NCBI GenBank assembly: GCA_945889195.1
Contig: CAMDBB010000004.1
Location: 1-64,000 of the forward strand
DNA: 64,000 bases
Origin: Bifidobacterium breve
GTDB taxonomy: Bacteria > Actinomycetota > Actinomycetes > Nanopelagicales > Nanopelagicaceae
Direction: 5' to 3'
A program made the position numbers and the translations under genes. Below the pieces are notes generated by a model. It was not told the origin of the DNA and did no database searches. It worked only from the letters and a program-made list of their open reading frames with translations. Positions within the stretch are counted from its first letter, which is position 1, and the number at the start of each line of letters is the position of its first letter. Below, one piece after another: positions 39,845 through 47,670 of the stretch.

Positions 39845-39870
39845 TTGGCAAGCGATAAGATTGCCAAACT
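39845..39870 (+). promoter_or_regulatory. hrcA promoter with inverted repeat, candidate operator
   Basis: TTGGCAA (39845-39851) and TTGCCAA (39861-39867) form a perfect 7-bp inverted repeat with a 9-base spacer, starting directly after the hemW stop. A -10-like TAAGAT (39856-39861) lies inside it, nine bases before the hrcA ATG. The CIRCE operator of HrcA is a longer inverted repeat, also with 9-base spacer, and its outer half-site TTAGCA resembles TTGGCA. A hairpin terminator for hemW is the alternative. Confidence 0.45.
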
Positions 39871-40599
39871 ATGACAACTGATCGCCGCCTCGAGATTCTG
39901 CGAGCAATCGTCGATGAATATGTCGAAACCCAAGAACCTGTTGGTTCGAAGGCGATTGCCGATAAGCGCGCACTTGGTATCAGCCCTGCAACTATTCGTA
40001 ACGAGATGGCTGTTCTTGAAGACGAAGGTTTGATTACTCAACCTCACACAAGCGCTGGCCGCATTCCCACAGATCGTGGCTATCGCCTCTTCGTGGATAA
40101 GTTGGCAACTGTAAAGCCGCTATCGACTGCCGAACGTCGCGCTATTGAAACGTTCTTAGAGGGCGCCATTGATCTCGATGATGTCGTTAAGCGCAGCGCC
40201 AAGTTACTTGCCGATATCACCAAGCAGGTTGCAGTTGTGAAATACCCCAATATTGGCGATTCACATGGGCGCGAAATGATGGCGATTTCAGGAACTGCCA
40301 ACCTGGCTCGCTCTGGGGAAGATTTAGGTGCAACGCTCTCGCCGATTCTGGAAGCGTTAGAAGAACAAGTTGTATTACTCCGCCTTCTCGGTGATTCTCA
40401 TTCCACAGTGCATGTCACTATTGGCAGCGAACAAGCAGATAGCAGCTTGCAGACAACTTCCCTTGTCACGGTGGGATATGGCTCCGATGCATCCCTTGGA
40501 ATTTTGGGACCTACCCGTATGGATTACGCCAGCTCGATTGCGGCCGTTTCAACAGTTGCTCGTTATGTTGGCCGCTTCATTACAGAGGGCGCTAAGTAA
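39871..40599 (+). CDS. hrcA: Heat-shock repressor HrcA, unusually short
   Basis: HrcA represses chaperone genes by binding CIRCE operators. The N-terminal winged-helix domain is intact: [38 protein letters not shown] and [14 protein letters not shown]. The C-terminal end is also typical ([19 protein letters not shown]). At 242 residues it is about 90-100 residues below the usual ~340, and the missing part maps to the middle: residue ~122 (VVKYPNI) runs into [13 protein letters not shown] after a short linker, so most of the inserted dimerisation domain and part of the GAF-like domain are gone. It overlaps dnaJ (TAATG). Confidence 0.88.
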   Translation: MTTDRRLEILRAIVDEYVETQEPVGSKAIADKRALGISPATIRNEMAVLEDEGLITQPHTSAGRIPTDRGYRLFVDKLATVKPLSTAERRAIETFLEGAIDLDDVVKRSAKLLADITKQVAVVKYPNIGDSHGREMMAISGTANLARSGEDLGATLSPILEALEEQVVLLRLLGDSHSTVHVTIGSEQADSSLQTTSLVTVGYGSDASLGILGPTRMDYASSIAAVSTVARYVGRFITEGAK

Positions 40600-41699
40600 T
40601 GGCTGATTATTACGGTCTATTAGGTCTTGATCGTGGTGCATCTCAAGATGAGATTAAGAAGGCTTATCGCAAGATTGCGCGCGAACTTCACCCCGATGTA
40701 AATCCAGATCCTGAAGTTCAGAATAAATTTAAAGAGGTAACTGCTGCCTACGATGTTTTGAGTGACCCACAGAAGCGTCAGCAATATGACATGGGTGGTC
40801 AGGGTTTTGGTGGGGGATTCGGTGGCGGTGGTTTTAGCGACATCATGGATGCCTTCTTTGGTGGCGGTGGAAATCGCGGACCACGTCCACGTATGCGACA
40901 AGGACAAGATGCACTTATTCGTATTGAGGTTGATCTCAATGAAGCGTGCTTTGGAACAGAGCGCGATATCACTCTCGAATCAGCAGTTGTCTGTACCAAG
41001 TGTGAAGGACAAGGAACAGCAAATAACTCGGCTCCATCTATGTGTCCTGTATGTAAGGGGCGCGGTGAAACACAGTTTGTCCAGAAATCATTCTTGGGCC
41101 AAGTAATGACTTCTAGACCGTGCAATAACTGTTCTGGTTATGGCAGCGTCATTACAGATCCATGTCGCGAATGTGCTGGCGATGGACGCGTACGTGCGCG
41201 ACAGACCATAAACGTCAAAGTTCCAGCGGGCGTTGAAACCGGAAATCGAATTCAGTTAGCTGGCCGCGGAGAAGTAGGCGCAGGTGGCGGTCCCGCCGGA
41301 GATCTCTATGTTGAAATTGTGGAGAGTGAACATGAGTTCTTACTTCGCGATGGCGATAACTTACATGTGGCCATTGAAGTCTCGATCGCAGCCGCCTCAC
41401 TCGGCACAACTGTCAACGTGGAAACTCTTGATGGACCAGTAAAGGTTGATATTAAGGCTGGCACGCAGAGTGGCGCCATGCTCTCGGTTAAAGGTAAAGG
41501 AATGACGCGCCTGCGCAGCACCCACCGTGGTGATTTGATTGTGCACGTTGATGTAGCAACGCCCCAGAAGTTAAGCCGCGAGCAAGAGAAGCTTTTAAAG
41601 GAATTTGCGCAATCACGCGGTGAGCGCGATGGCGATGTGAAGATTAAGGGGCATCGCGAAGGTCTATTCTCCAAATTTAGAGATGCCTTCGGACGCTAA
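40599..41699 (+). CDS. dnaJ: Chaperone DnaJ
   Basis: A 366-residue type I Hsp40 that delivers substrates to DnaK. J domain with HPD at 31-33, Gly/Phe-rich linker (GFGGGFGGGGF), four zinc repeats (CTKCEGQG, CPVCKGRG, CNNCSGYG, CRECAGDG) and C-terminal substrate-binding domains. It starts inside the hrcA stop and its own stop overlaps the rsmE start, so the three genes are translationally coupled. hrcA-dnaJ pairing indicates this is the HrcA-controlled DnaJ2-type gene of actinobacteria. Confidence 0.97.
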   Translation: MADYYGLLGLDRGASQDEIKKAYRKIARELHPDVNPDPEVQNKFKEVTAAYDVLSDPQKRQQYDMGGQGFGGGFGGGGFSDIMDAFFGGGGNRGPRPRMRQGQDALIRIEVDLNEACFGTERDITLESAVVCTKCEGQGTANNSAPSMCPVCKGRGETQFVQKSFLGQVMTSRPCNNCSGYGSVITDPCRECAGDGRVRARQTINVKVPAGVETGNRIQLAGRGEVGAGGGPAGDLYVEIVESEHEFLLRDGDNLHVAIEVSIAAASLGTTVNVETLDGPVKVDIKAGTQSGAMLSVKGKGMTRLRSTHRGDLIVHVDVATPQKLSREQEKLLKEFAQSRGERDGDVKIKGHREGLFSKFRDAFGR

Positions 41700-42415
41700 T
41701 GCTCAGCCTCTTCTTTGTAGATAACCTGCCCACTGAAGTAGGCCAGGTTTATGAATTCGATAATGAAGATGCTGCCCACGCAGTCCGAGTATTACGTATC
41801 GGAACTGGTGAAATCTTCAACCTCTCTGATGGAGCAGGACGCTGGTCACGGGTGCAAGTTGTTACAGCCGGCAAAAAGTCTGCGCAGGTAAAGGTTTTAG
41901 AAAGTGGTTTTGAAGAACCTCTTGCCATTAGCTTCACCGTAATTCAGGCAATTCCCAAAGGCGATCGCATCAAAGAGACTATTGAGCTCTGCACTGAAGG
42001 CGGCGTAGATCAGATCGTGATGTGGAAGGCTGCGCGTAGTATTGGAAAATCTGATGACAAGATTGAAAAGCTACAAGTCACAGCACGCGAAGCAAGTAAG
42101 CAGTCACGACGCTTTCGTATTCCACAGGTCATTGGAGTAGCTTCAACAAGTATCGTTGTTGATGAAATCGCAAAAGCTGATCTTGCGATTGTCTTTCACG
42201 AATCAGCGACACAGAAAGTCTCAGAACTAGTTCACCCAGGTGCTCAAAAAGTTCTCGTCATCATCGGCCCTGAAGGTGGGCTGACAGATGAAGAAGTCGA
42301 CCTCTTTGCAGCTAGTGGCGCCAAGGTGGCTCTGATGGGTCGTCCGGTACTTCGCTCGGCACATGCTGGCTTGGCAGCGCTTGCTGCGGTCAACACCGCC
42401 CTTTCCGTGTGGTGA
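41699..42415 (+). CDS. rsmE: 16S rRNA m3U1498 methyltransferase
   Basis: A 238-residue SPOUT-class enzyme methylating U1498 of 16S rRNA. An N-terminal PUA-like domain (VLRIGTGEIFNLSDGAG) is followed by the knotted SAM-binding domain with VLVIIGPEGGLTDEEVDLF and VALMGRPVLRSAHAGLAAL. It overlaps dnaJ by 1 nt (TAATG). Confidence 0.95.
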   Translation: MLSLFFVDNLPTEVGQVYEFDNEDAAHAVRVLRIGTGEIFNLSDGAGRWSRVQVVTAGKKSAQVKVLESGFEEPLAISFTVIQAIPKGDRIKETIELCTEGGVDQIVMWKAARSIGKSDDKIEKLQVTAREASKQSRRFRIPQVIGVASTSIVVDEIAKADLAIVFHESATQKVSELVHPGAQKVLVIIGPEGGLTDEEVDLFAASGAKVALMGRPVLRSAHAGLAALAAVNTALSVW

Positions 42416-42447
42416 TTTCACACCAATACCGATAGATTTTCATCCAT

Positions 42448-43431
42448 ATGGAACGCCTTTTAATTACGGTCCCACCAGTCATTCCGATGGTCGCACTCGT
42501 CGGAGCGCAAGATGCAAATATGTTGGCAATCGAGGCGGCCTTCCCATCAGTGAATGTCACAGTACGTGGCAATGAAATTACTCTGCGCGGACCGCATATC
42601 GATTGCATCGCGATGGAGAAGCTCATCAACGAGATGATGGTTGTGATTCGCTCAGGACAAGTGCTGACAGTTGATGCCGTTAAACGTTCGATTGCGATGT
42701 TAGAGGCAGAGCCAACACAGAGCCCTGCCGAAGTTCTCTCGCTCAATATCGTCTCTAATCGCGGTCGCACCATTAGACCGAAGACAGCAAATCAGAAGCT
42801 CTATGTCGATGCCATTGAAGAGAACACAATTACCTTTGGAATTGGACCTGCTGGAACTGGAAAGACTTATCTTGCGATGGCTAAGGCTGTGGCTGCACTG
42901 CAGGCGAAGAAGGTAAATCGCATTATCTTGTCTCGTCCTGCCGTTGAAGCGGGCGAAAAGTTGGGATTCTTACCAGGCACACTGGGCGAGAAGATTGATC
43001 CATATCTACGCCCGTTATTTGATGCGCTTCACGACATGATTGATGTCGAAGCAATTCCACGCTTGATGCAGACCGGCGTTATTGAAGTAGCTCCGCTGGC
43101 ATTTATGCGTGGTCGCACACTCAACGATGCATTTATTATATTGGATGAAGCGCAGAACACCACACCTGAACAGATGAAGATGTTCCTGACTCGCCTAGGT
43201 TTTGGCTCCAAGATGGTAATTACAGGAGATGTCACGCAGACAGATCTTCCAAATGGACAACGTTCTGGGCTTGCCATCATCCGCGATATTTTGGGTGGCG
43301 TTGCTGATATCTCATTTATGGATCTGACCACCGAAGATGTTGTTCGCCATCGCTTGATTGGTGACATCGTTAAGGCATACGACACATTTGAGGCGACTAA
43401 ATCAGTCCCGCGCCCAATTCGTAACAACTAA
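42448..43431 (+). CDS. PhoH-family ATPase
   Basis: A 327-residue PhoH-like protein, a RecA-fold ATPase of poorly defined role in RNA metabolism. A KH-like N-terminal region precedes the Walker A loop GPAGTGKTYLA (about residue 133 onward); Walker B is IILDEAQNTTPEQ, and ITGDVTQTDLP follows. It is the usual partner of ybeY, which begins 6 nt downstream. A TAGATT box lies nine bases before the ATG. Confidence 0.93.
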   Translation: MERLLITVPPVIPMVALVGAQDANMLAIEAAFPSVNVTVRGNEITLRGPHIDCIAMEKLINEMMVVIRSGQVLTVDAVKRSIAMLEAEPTQSPAEVLSLNIVSNRGRTIRPKTANQKLYVDAIEENTITFGIGPAGTGKTYLAMAKAVAALQAKKVNRIILSRPAVEAGEKLGFLPGTLGEKIDPYLRPLFDALHDMIDVEAIPRLMQTGVIEVAPLAFMRGRTLNDAFIILDEAQNTTPEQMKMFLTRLGFGSKMVITGDVTQTDLPNGQRSGLAIIRDILGGVADISFMDLTTEDVVRHRLIGDIVKAYDTFEATKSVPRPIRNN

Positions 43432-43437
43432 TCCCAT

Positions 43438-43872
43438 ATGACCGTTGAACTAGTAAATCGCTCTGGCGCTTTGGTGCCTGAAACCCAGATGCATACTCTC
43501 CTTAACTTTGGCATTGACTACATGGAGCTCAATTCTGAGTGCGAAATTTCTCTGACCTTTGTAGATCCACAAGAGATGGAAGAACTTCATATCAAGTGGA
43601 TGGATGAACCTGGCACAACCGATGTGCTTTCATTTCCGATGGATTTGCCTGAAAAAAGAGGAGATATCGTGACGCTTGGAGATATTGTGATTGCACCAGC
43701 AGTTGCGGCGAAGCAAGCTTTAGACGCAGGTCATAGCACTGAACATGAAATCTATATATTGGCCACCCATGGCCTCTTACATATCCTCGGCTATGACCAT
43801 GCCGATCCTGACGAGGAAAAAGTTATGTTCGCCCTACAAGAGAAGATAGTGAAGGAGTGGTCACAGAAGTGA
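43438..43872 (+). CDS. ybeY: Endoribonuclease YbeY
   Basis: A 144-residue zinc-dependent RNase needed for 16S rRNA 3' maturation and ribosome quality control. The metal site HGLLHILGYDH lies at residues 111-121, and DEPGTTDVLSFPM is the second conserved block. It sits between the PhoH gene and the CBS-domain gene as in most actinobacteria. Confidence 0.95.
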   Translation: MTVELVNRSGALVPETQMHTLLNFGIDYMELNSECEISLTFVDPQEMEELHIKWMDEPGTTDVLSFPMDLPEKRGDIVTLGDIVIAPAVAAKQALDAGHSTEHEIYILATHGLLHILGYDHADPDEEKVMFALQEKIVKEWSQK

Positions 43873-44729
43873 TCAATATTCGCAAGAAACTTACCTTGGC
43901 ATTTAAAGGCTTTGCCGCAGGTCTATTTACCAATGAGAACGAGCTACGTGACTTGATGGATCATGCCCACAACCGCGGGCTCGTTGAATCCGATGAACAC
44001 GAGATGATTCACAACGTATTTGAACTCGGCGATACCTTGGTCCGCGAATTGATGGTGCCACGTACCGATATGGTCTGGATTGAAAGCGATAAGACCTTGC
44101 GTCAAGGGCTATCGCTGGCGCTACGTTCTGGCTATTCCCGAATTCCTGTAGTTGGTACCGGTATCGATAACATCATTGGTATTGCCTATGTAAAGGATTT
44201 AGCAAGGCGCGCTCTCGACCACCATGAAGCTGAAACCACCGAAAAAGTCGAGCAACATATCCGCCCAGCAGTCTTTGTCCCTGAAAATAAAGAGGCGGCA
44301 GAGCTACTGAAAGAGATGCAGCGCGATCAGATTCACTTAGCAATCGTTGTCGATGAATATGGTGGAACTGCTGGAATCATTACTATCGAAGATATCATCG
44401 AAGAAATTGTTGGCGAGATTGCCGATGAATACGATGATGGGGTAGAGGCATTTACCTGGATTAGCGATAAGAAGGCTCGCGCTAAAGCCACGATGCACGT
44501 CGAAGATTTAGCTGATGCGCTTGATATAGAAATTGATCGCGAAGAGTTTGAAGATGTCGACACTATCGGCGGATATATGGCAGAAAAACTTGGCCGCGTA
44601 CCAATTGCCGGTTCAACCATTGATTTACAGGGTTGGTCGGTAACTTCAGAGCGCCCAATCGGACGTAGACGTCGTATCAGTTCAGTTATTATTGAGCGCG
44701 CAGAAAAGGAGGTTGATGAGCATGAATAA
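43869..44729 (+). CDS. CBS-pair/CorC-type protein lacking the DUF21 membrane domain
   Basis: About 286 residues from GTG 43869 (GTG 43857 also possible). Two CBS repeats are clear (RELMVPRTDMVWIES and VDEYGGTAGIITIEDIIEEI), followed by a CorC_HlyC transporter-associated domain (YMAEKLGRVPIAGSTIDL). Most actinobacterial proteins at this locus have a long N-terminal DUF21 membrane domain; here there are only about 35 residues before the CBS region, as in E. coli CorC. It may therefore be a soluble regulator of divalent cation transport. It overlaps ybeY by 4 nt and the next gene by 14 nt. Confidence 0.85.
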   Translation: MINIRKKLTLAFKGFAAGLFTNENELRDLMDHAHNRGLVESDEHEMIHNVFELGDTLVRELMVPRTDMVWIESDKTLRQGLSLALRSGYSRIPVVGTGIDNIIGIAYVKDLARRALDHHEAETTEKVEQHIRPAVFVPENKEAAELLKEMQRDQIHLAIVVDEYGGTAGIITIEDIIEEIVGEIADEYDDGVEAFTWISDKKARAKATMHVEDLADALDIEIDREEFEDVDTIGGYMAEKLGRVPIAGSTIDLQGWSVTSERPIGRRRRISSVIIERAEKEVDEHE

Positions 44730-45033
44730 TCCAGAAGATAACAAGCTCGCCACCCTTGCCACCGCAACTCTTGCTCGTAGCGGTGCAACACAGGCTGCTG
44801 CGTTGCGCGATAACACCGGGCGCACATATGTCGCTATCAATATCGCTTCGCCATCGCTCAACCTTGACGCCTTTGAAGCGGTGCTGACTGTGGCGCTTGC
44901 ATCAGGAATCACTGGAATTGAAAGTGTTGTTGCATGTGGCGCACAGCCTGCAAATAGCAAGGCGATTAAGGGCTTCGCACCTAGTGCAACAGTTTTCTAT
45001 ATTGATTCCAACGGCGAAGAAACCGCGATTTAG
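44716..45033 (+). CDS. Cytidine deaminase-like fold protein, catalytic residues absent
   Basis: A 105-residue protein at the position where actinobacteria encode a short cytidine-deaminase-like protein between the CBS gene and era. Fold-level resemblance: RSGATQAAALRDNTGRTYVA and SLNLDAFEAVLTVALASGI. The zinc-ligand motifs of active deaminases (HAE and PCxxC) are missing; NLDAFEAV stands where HAE would be. It is thus unlikely to deaminate. The start ATG 44716 follows AAAGGAGG. Function unknown. Here era does not follow; a FAH gene does. Confidence 0.7.
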   Translation: MSMNNPEDNKLATLATATLARSGATQAAALRDNTGRTYVAINIASPSLNLDAFEAVLTVALASGITGIESVVACGAQPANSKAIKGFAPSATVFYIDSNGEETAI

Positions 45034-45053
45034 GAATATCGCCTCACAAAAGA

Positions 45054-45065
45054 TAAGATTGGCCA
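45054..45065 (+). promoter_or_regulatory. Leaderless promoter of the FAH-gltX operon
   Basis: TAAGAT, six bases (TGGCCA), then ATG at 45066. gltX overlaps the FAH gene by 4 nt, so this box probably also drives gltX. Confidence 0.65.
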
Positions 45066-45854
45066 ATGCGCGTCGTACGATTTTCTCCACAACCTGATGC
45101 AGGACTAGGCAGCGACCCGCTTTATGGAATTCTGGAAGAAGATAATCAGATCTCAATCATCTCAGGGGACCCGATTTATCACGGCATTCAAAAGACCGCC
45201 GCTAAGGTCGAACTGACCAAGGTTCGCCTTCTAGCGCCAGTGATACCTCGCTCCAAGATTGTCGCTGTTGGTAAGAACTACGCCGATCACGCCGCTGAAA
45301 TGGGTGGGGTAGTACCCGATGAACCCATCATCTTTTTAAAGCCAAATACTTCAGTGATTGGCCCAGGTGACACAATTGTCTGGCCATCGATTGCTCCAAC
45401 AATTGATTATGAAGCAGAGCTTGCGATTGTTATCGGTCGCGTCTGTAAAGAGGTTCCAAAAGAGCGCGTTAACGATGTGATCTTCGGTTACACCATGGCA
45501 AATGACGTCACCTGCCGCGAAATTCAGAAGAGAGATGGTCAGTGGATGCGCGCCAAGTCTTTCGATACTTTCTGCCCCATTGGTCCTTGGATTGAGACCG
45601 AGTTTGTTCCAGGTAATCAACGCATCACCACGACTCTGAATGGTGAAATTAAGCAAGATGCCAAGCTTTCCGACATGATCTTTAAAGTCGCTGATATCGT
45701 GCACTTTGTTACCCAGGTAATGACGTTGCTTCCAGGAGATGTCATCATCACTGGAACACCGGCAGGAATTGGCCCAATGCCTGAGAAATCAACTGTTGCA
45801 ATCTCCATCGAAGGTCTTGGCCAACTAACTAATAAGGTGAGTGCACGAGTATGA
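45066..45854 (+). CDS. Fumarylacetoacetate hydrolase family protein
   Basis: A 262-residue FAH-superfamily enzyme (metal-dependent C-C or decarboxylating hydrolases of diketo acids). Family core: VGKNYADHAAEMG, IIFLKPNTSVIGPGDTIVWP, DYEAELAIVIGR and GDVIITGTPAGIGPM. Metal ligands Glu-Glu-Asp are present in these blocks. A gene of this type precedes gltX in many actinobacteria, and the 4-nt overlap here is tight. Substrate unknown; oxaloacetate or 5-oxopent-3-ene-type acids are possible. Confidence 0.87.
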   Translation: MRVVRFSPQPDAGLGSDPLYGILEEDNQISIISGDPIYHGIQKTAAKVELTKVRLLAPVIPRSKIVAVGKNYADHAAEMGGVVPDEPIIFLKPNTSVIGPGDTIVWPSIAPTIDYEAELAIVIGRVCKEVPKERVNDVIFGYTMANDVTCREIQKRDGQWMRAKSFDTFCPIGPWIETEFVPGNQRITTTLNGEIKQDAKLSDMIFKVADIVHFVTQVMTLLPGDVIITGTPAGIGPMPEKSTVAISIEGLGQLTNKVSARV

Positions 45855-47311
45855 GCGCGAAAAAGGTAAAGGTTCGTTTTGCACCATCACCAACGGGCGA
45901 TCTACACGTTGGCAATATCCGCACTGCACTCTTTGATTGGGCTTACGCCCGCCATACAGGTGGCACATTTCTCTTCCGTATTGAAGATACCGATACCACC
46001 CGCGTTACTGATGAATACATTCAGGCAGCTATCGATACCTTGAAGTGGCTCGGTCTGCAGTGGGATGAAGGCCCAGAAGTTGGTGGACCTAATGGTCCTT
46101 ACCTGCAATCACAGCGTTTAGATATCTATGCGCAGTGGGCGCAGAAGTTCCTCGATCAAAAAGATGCTTACTACTGCTACTGCTCACCGGATGAACTAGA
46201 AGCAGTGCGCGAAGAACAGCGCAAAGCCAACGTTGCACCTGGCTATAACGGCCATTGCCGTGAACTGACTGCAGATCAAATCGCTGCCTTTAAAGCGCAA
46301 GGACGCGAAGGGGTAGTCCGTATGCGCATGCCTGAAGGCACAACATCATTTGTCGATGAAATTCGTGGCGAAGTGACCTTTGATCACAAGTTTGTTCCTG
46401 ACTTTGTCTTGGTACGCGCTGATGGCTCACCGCTCTACACCTTGGCTGTTGCAGTCGATGATATTTTGATGGGCGTTACCCACGTCCTACGCGGTGAAGA
46501 TCTACTTTCATCTACACCGCGACAAATCCGCGTCTATCAGGCGATGGGCGTAGCTCTTGCAGATTACCCAGTATTTGCCCACCTGCCATTTGTGATGGGC
46601 CAAGATAATGCCAAGCTTTCTAAGCGCAATGGCGAAGTTTCGATCGCCTGGTATCGCGAACAGGGTTATTTACCTGAAGCAATCTGTAATTATCTAGCGC
46701 TTCTCGGTTGGTCACCTGGCGATGATGTGGAAAACATCTCGATGAAAGAGCTCACCGAACTCTTTACCGTTGAAAAGGTGCACTCATCACCAGCTCGTTT
46801 TGATATGAAGAAGTTAGAGGCAATTAACGGCGACAAGATTCGCGCTCTGAGCGTTGAAGACTTTGCCAAGTGGACAATTCCATTTCTCAAAAAAGCTGCA
46901 ATCATCGAGGGCACCGATGCCGAAATCGCGCTTGTAAAGCAGGCACTTCCGCTGATCCAAGAGCGCATCGTGAAGTTAGATGAAGCTCCACAGCTTCTCA
47001 AGTTCCTCTTTGTGAAAGAGTTTGCCATCGATAGCGATGCAGTTTCTAAGGTAAACGATGAGAGCGCTAAATCAATTTTGAAGCGTGCTCAATCTGAGTT
47101 GGAGCAACTTTCTACCTGGAACCATGTATCTATTGAAGCTGCCCTGCGCACATCGCTCATTGAAGAGATGGGGCTCAAGCCACGTATTGCATTTACCGCT
47201 CTGCGCATCGCAACGACCGGAAGCACAATCTCGCCACCGCTCTTTGAATCAATGGAGTTGCTTGGTAAGCAGGCCTGCCTTGCACGTATTTCACTGGCTT
47301 TGTCGCTGTAA
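45851..47311 (+). CDS. gltX: Glutamyl-tRNA synthetase
   Basis: A 486-residue class I synthetase for tRNA-Glu. The HIGH-type motif is HVGN (19-22, in PSPTGDLHVGNIRTAL), and the KMSKS-type loop is NAKLSKRNGEVS. The discriminating or non-discriminating nature cannot be read; if gatCAB is present elsewhere it would also charge tRNA-Gln. Downstream come tRNA-Gln(CTG) and tRNA-Glu(CTC), i.e. its own potential substrates. Confidence 0.97.
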   Translation: MSAKKVKVRFAPSPTGDLHVGNIRTALFDWAYARHTGGTFLFRIEDTDTTRVTDEYIQAAIDTLKWLGLQWDEGPEVGGPNGPYLQSQRLDIYAQWAQKFLDQKDAYYCYCSPDELEAVREEQRKANVAPGYNGHCRELTADQIAAFKAQGREGVVRMRMPEGTTSFVDEIRGEVTFDHKFVPDFVLVRADGSPLYTLAVAVDDILMGVTHVLRGEDLLSSTPRQIRVYQAMGVALADYPVFAHLPFVMGQDNAKLSKRNGEVSIAWYREQGYLPEAICNYLALLGWSPGDDVENISMKELTELFTVEKVHSSPARFDMKKLEAINGDKIRALSVEDFAKWTIPFLKKAAIIEGTDAEIALVKQALPLIQERIVKLDEAPQLLKFLFVKEFAIDSDAVSKVNDESAKSILKRAQSELEQLSTWNHVSIEAALRTSLIEEMGLKPRIAFTALRIATTGSTISPPLFESMELLGKQACLARISLALSL

Positions 47312-47369
47312 TTTTCCCTATTTTCTTAAGGTAAACTTCTGTCTTGCGCCGCCAAGCGCTAAAAGTTAT

Positions 47370-47441
47370 TGGGGTATGGGGTAATTGGCAGCCCTGCTGA
47401 TTCTGGTTCAGTAAGTCTAGGTTCGAGTCCTGGTACCCCAG
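47370..47441 (+). tRNA. tRNA-Gln (CTG anticodon)
   Basis: Acceptor TGGGGTA/TACCCCA, D stem GGGT/GCCC, anticodon stem GCTGA/TCAGT with loop TTCTGGT (anticodon CTG), T stem CTAGG/CCTGG. CCA not encoded. It directly follows gltX. Confidence 0.94.
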
Positions 47442-47514
47442 CGCATTACAAGCAGTATGTTTTAAATTGAACAAGATTTCAAAGGCCGAAGGTCTTGTGA
47501 AATTGAACATCTAG

Positions 47515-47587
47515 GGCCCCGTCGTCTAGCGGCCTAGGACTCTGGCTTCTCAAGCCAGCTACGCGGGTTCGAATCCCGTCGGGGCTA
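47515..47587 (+). tRNA. tRNA-Glu (CTC anticodon)
   Basis: Acceptor GGCCCCG/CGGGGCT with a G-U first pair, D arm GTCTAGCGGCCTAGGAC, anticodon stem CTGGC/GCCAG with loop TTCTCAA (anticodon CTC), T stem GCGGG/CCCGT with loop TTCGAAT. CCA not encoded. The 73-nt gap before it contains a hairpin flanked by direct repeats. Confidence 0.94.
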
Positions 47588-47670
47588 CTGTGGATTTCTC
47601 ACATCAACTATTAAGGAATCAACCTTCAAGTATTTAGAAATGTTCATCAAGTACAGAGGATGATAAGGCT

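Noticed and set aside
39845-39870. Canonical CIRCE operator
   Set aside because: Arms are 7 bp, and the CTC/GAG inner bases of TTAGCACTC-N9-GAGTGCTAA are absent; kept only as a shortened candidate.
42390-42773. 127-residue minus-strand frame over the PhoH-family gene start
   Set aside because: It is antisense to well-conserved PhoH coding sequence and shows the Ser/Arg-rich composition of a shadow frame.
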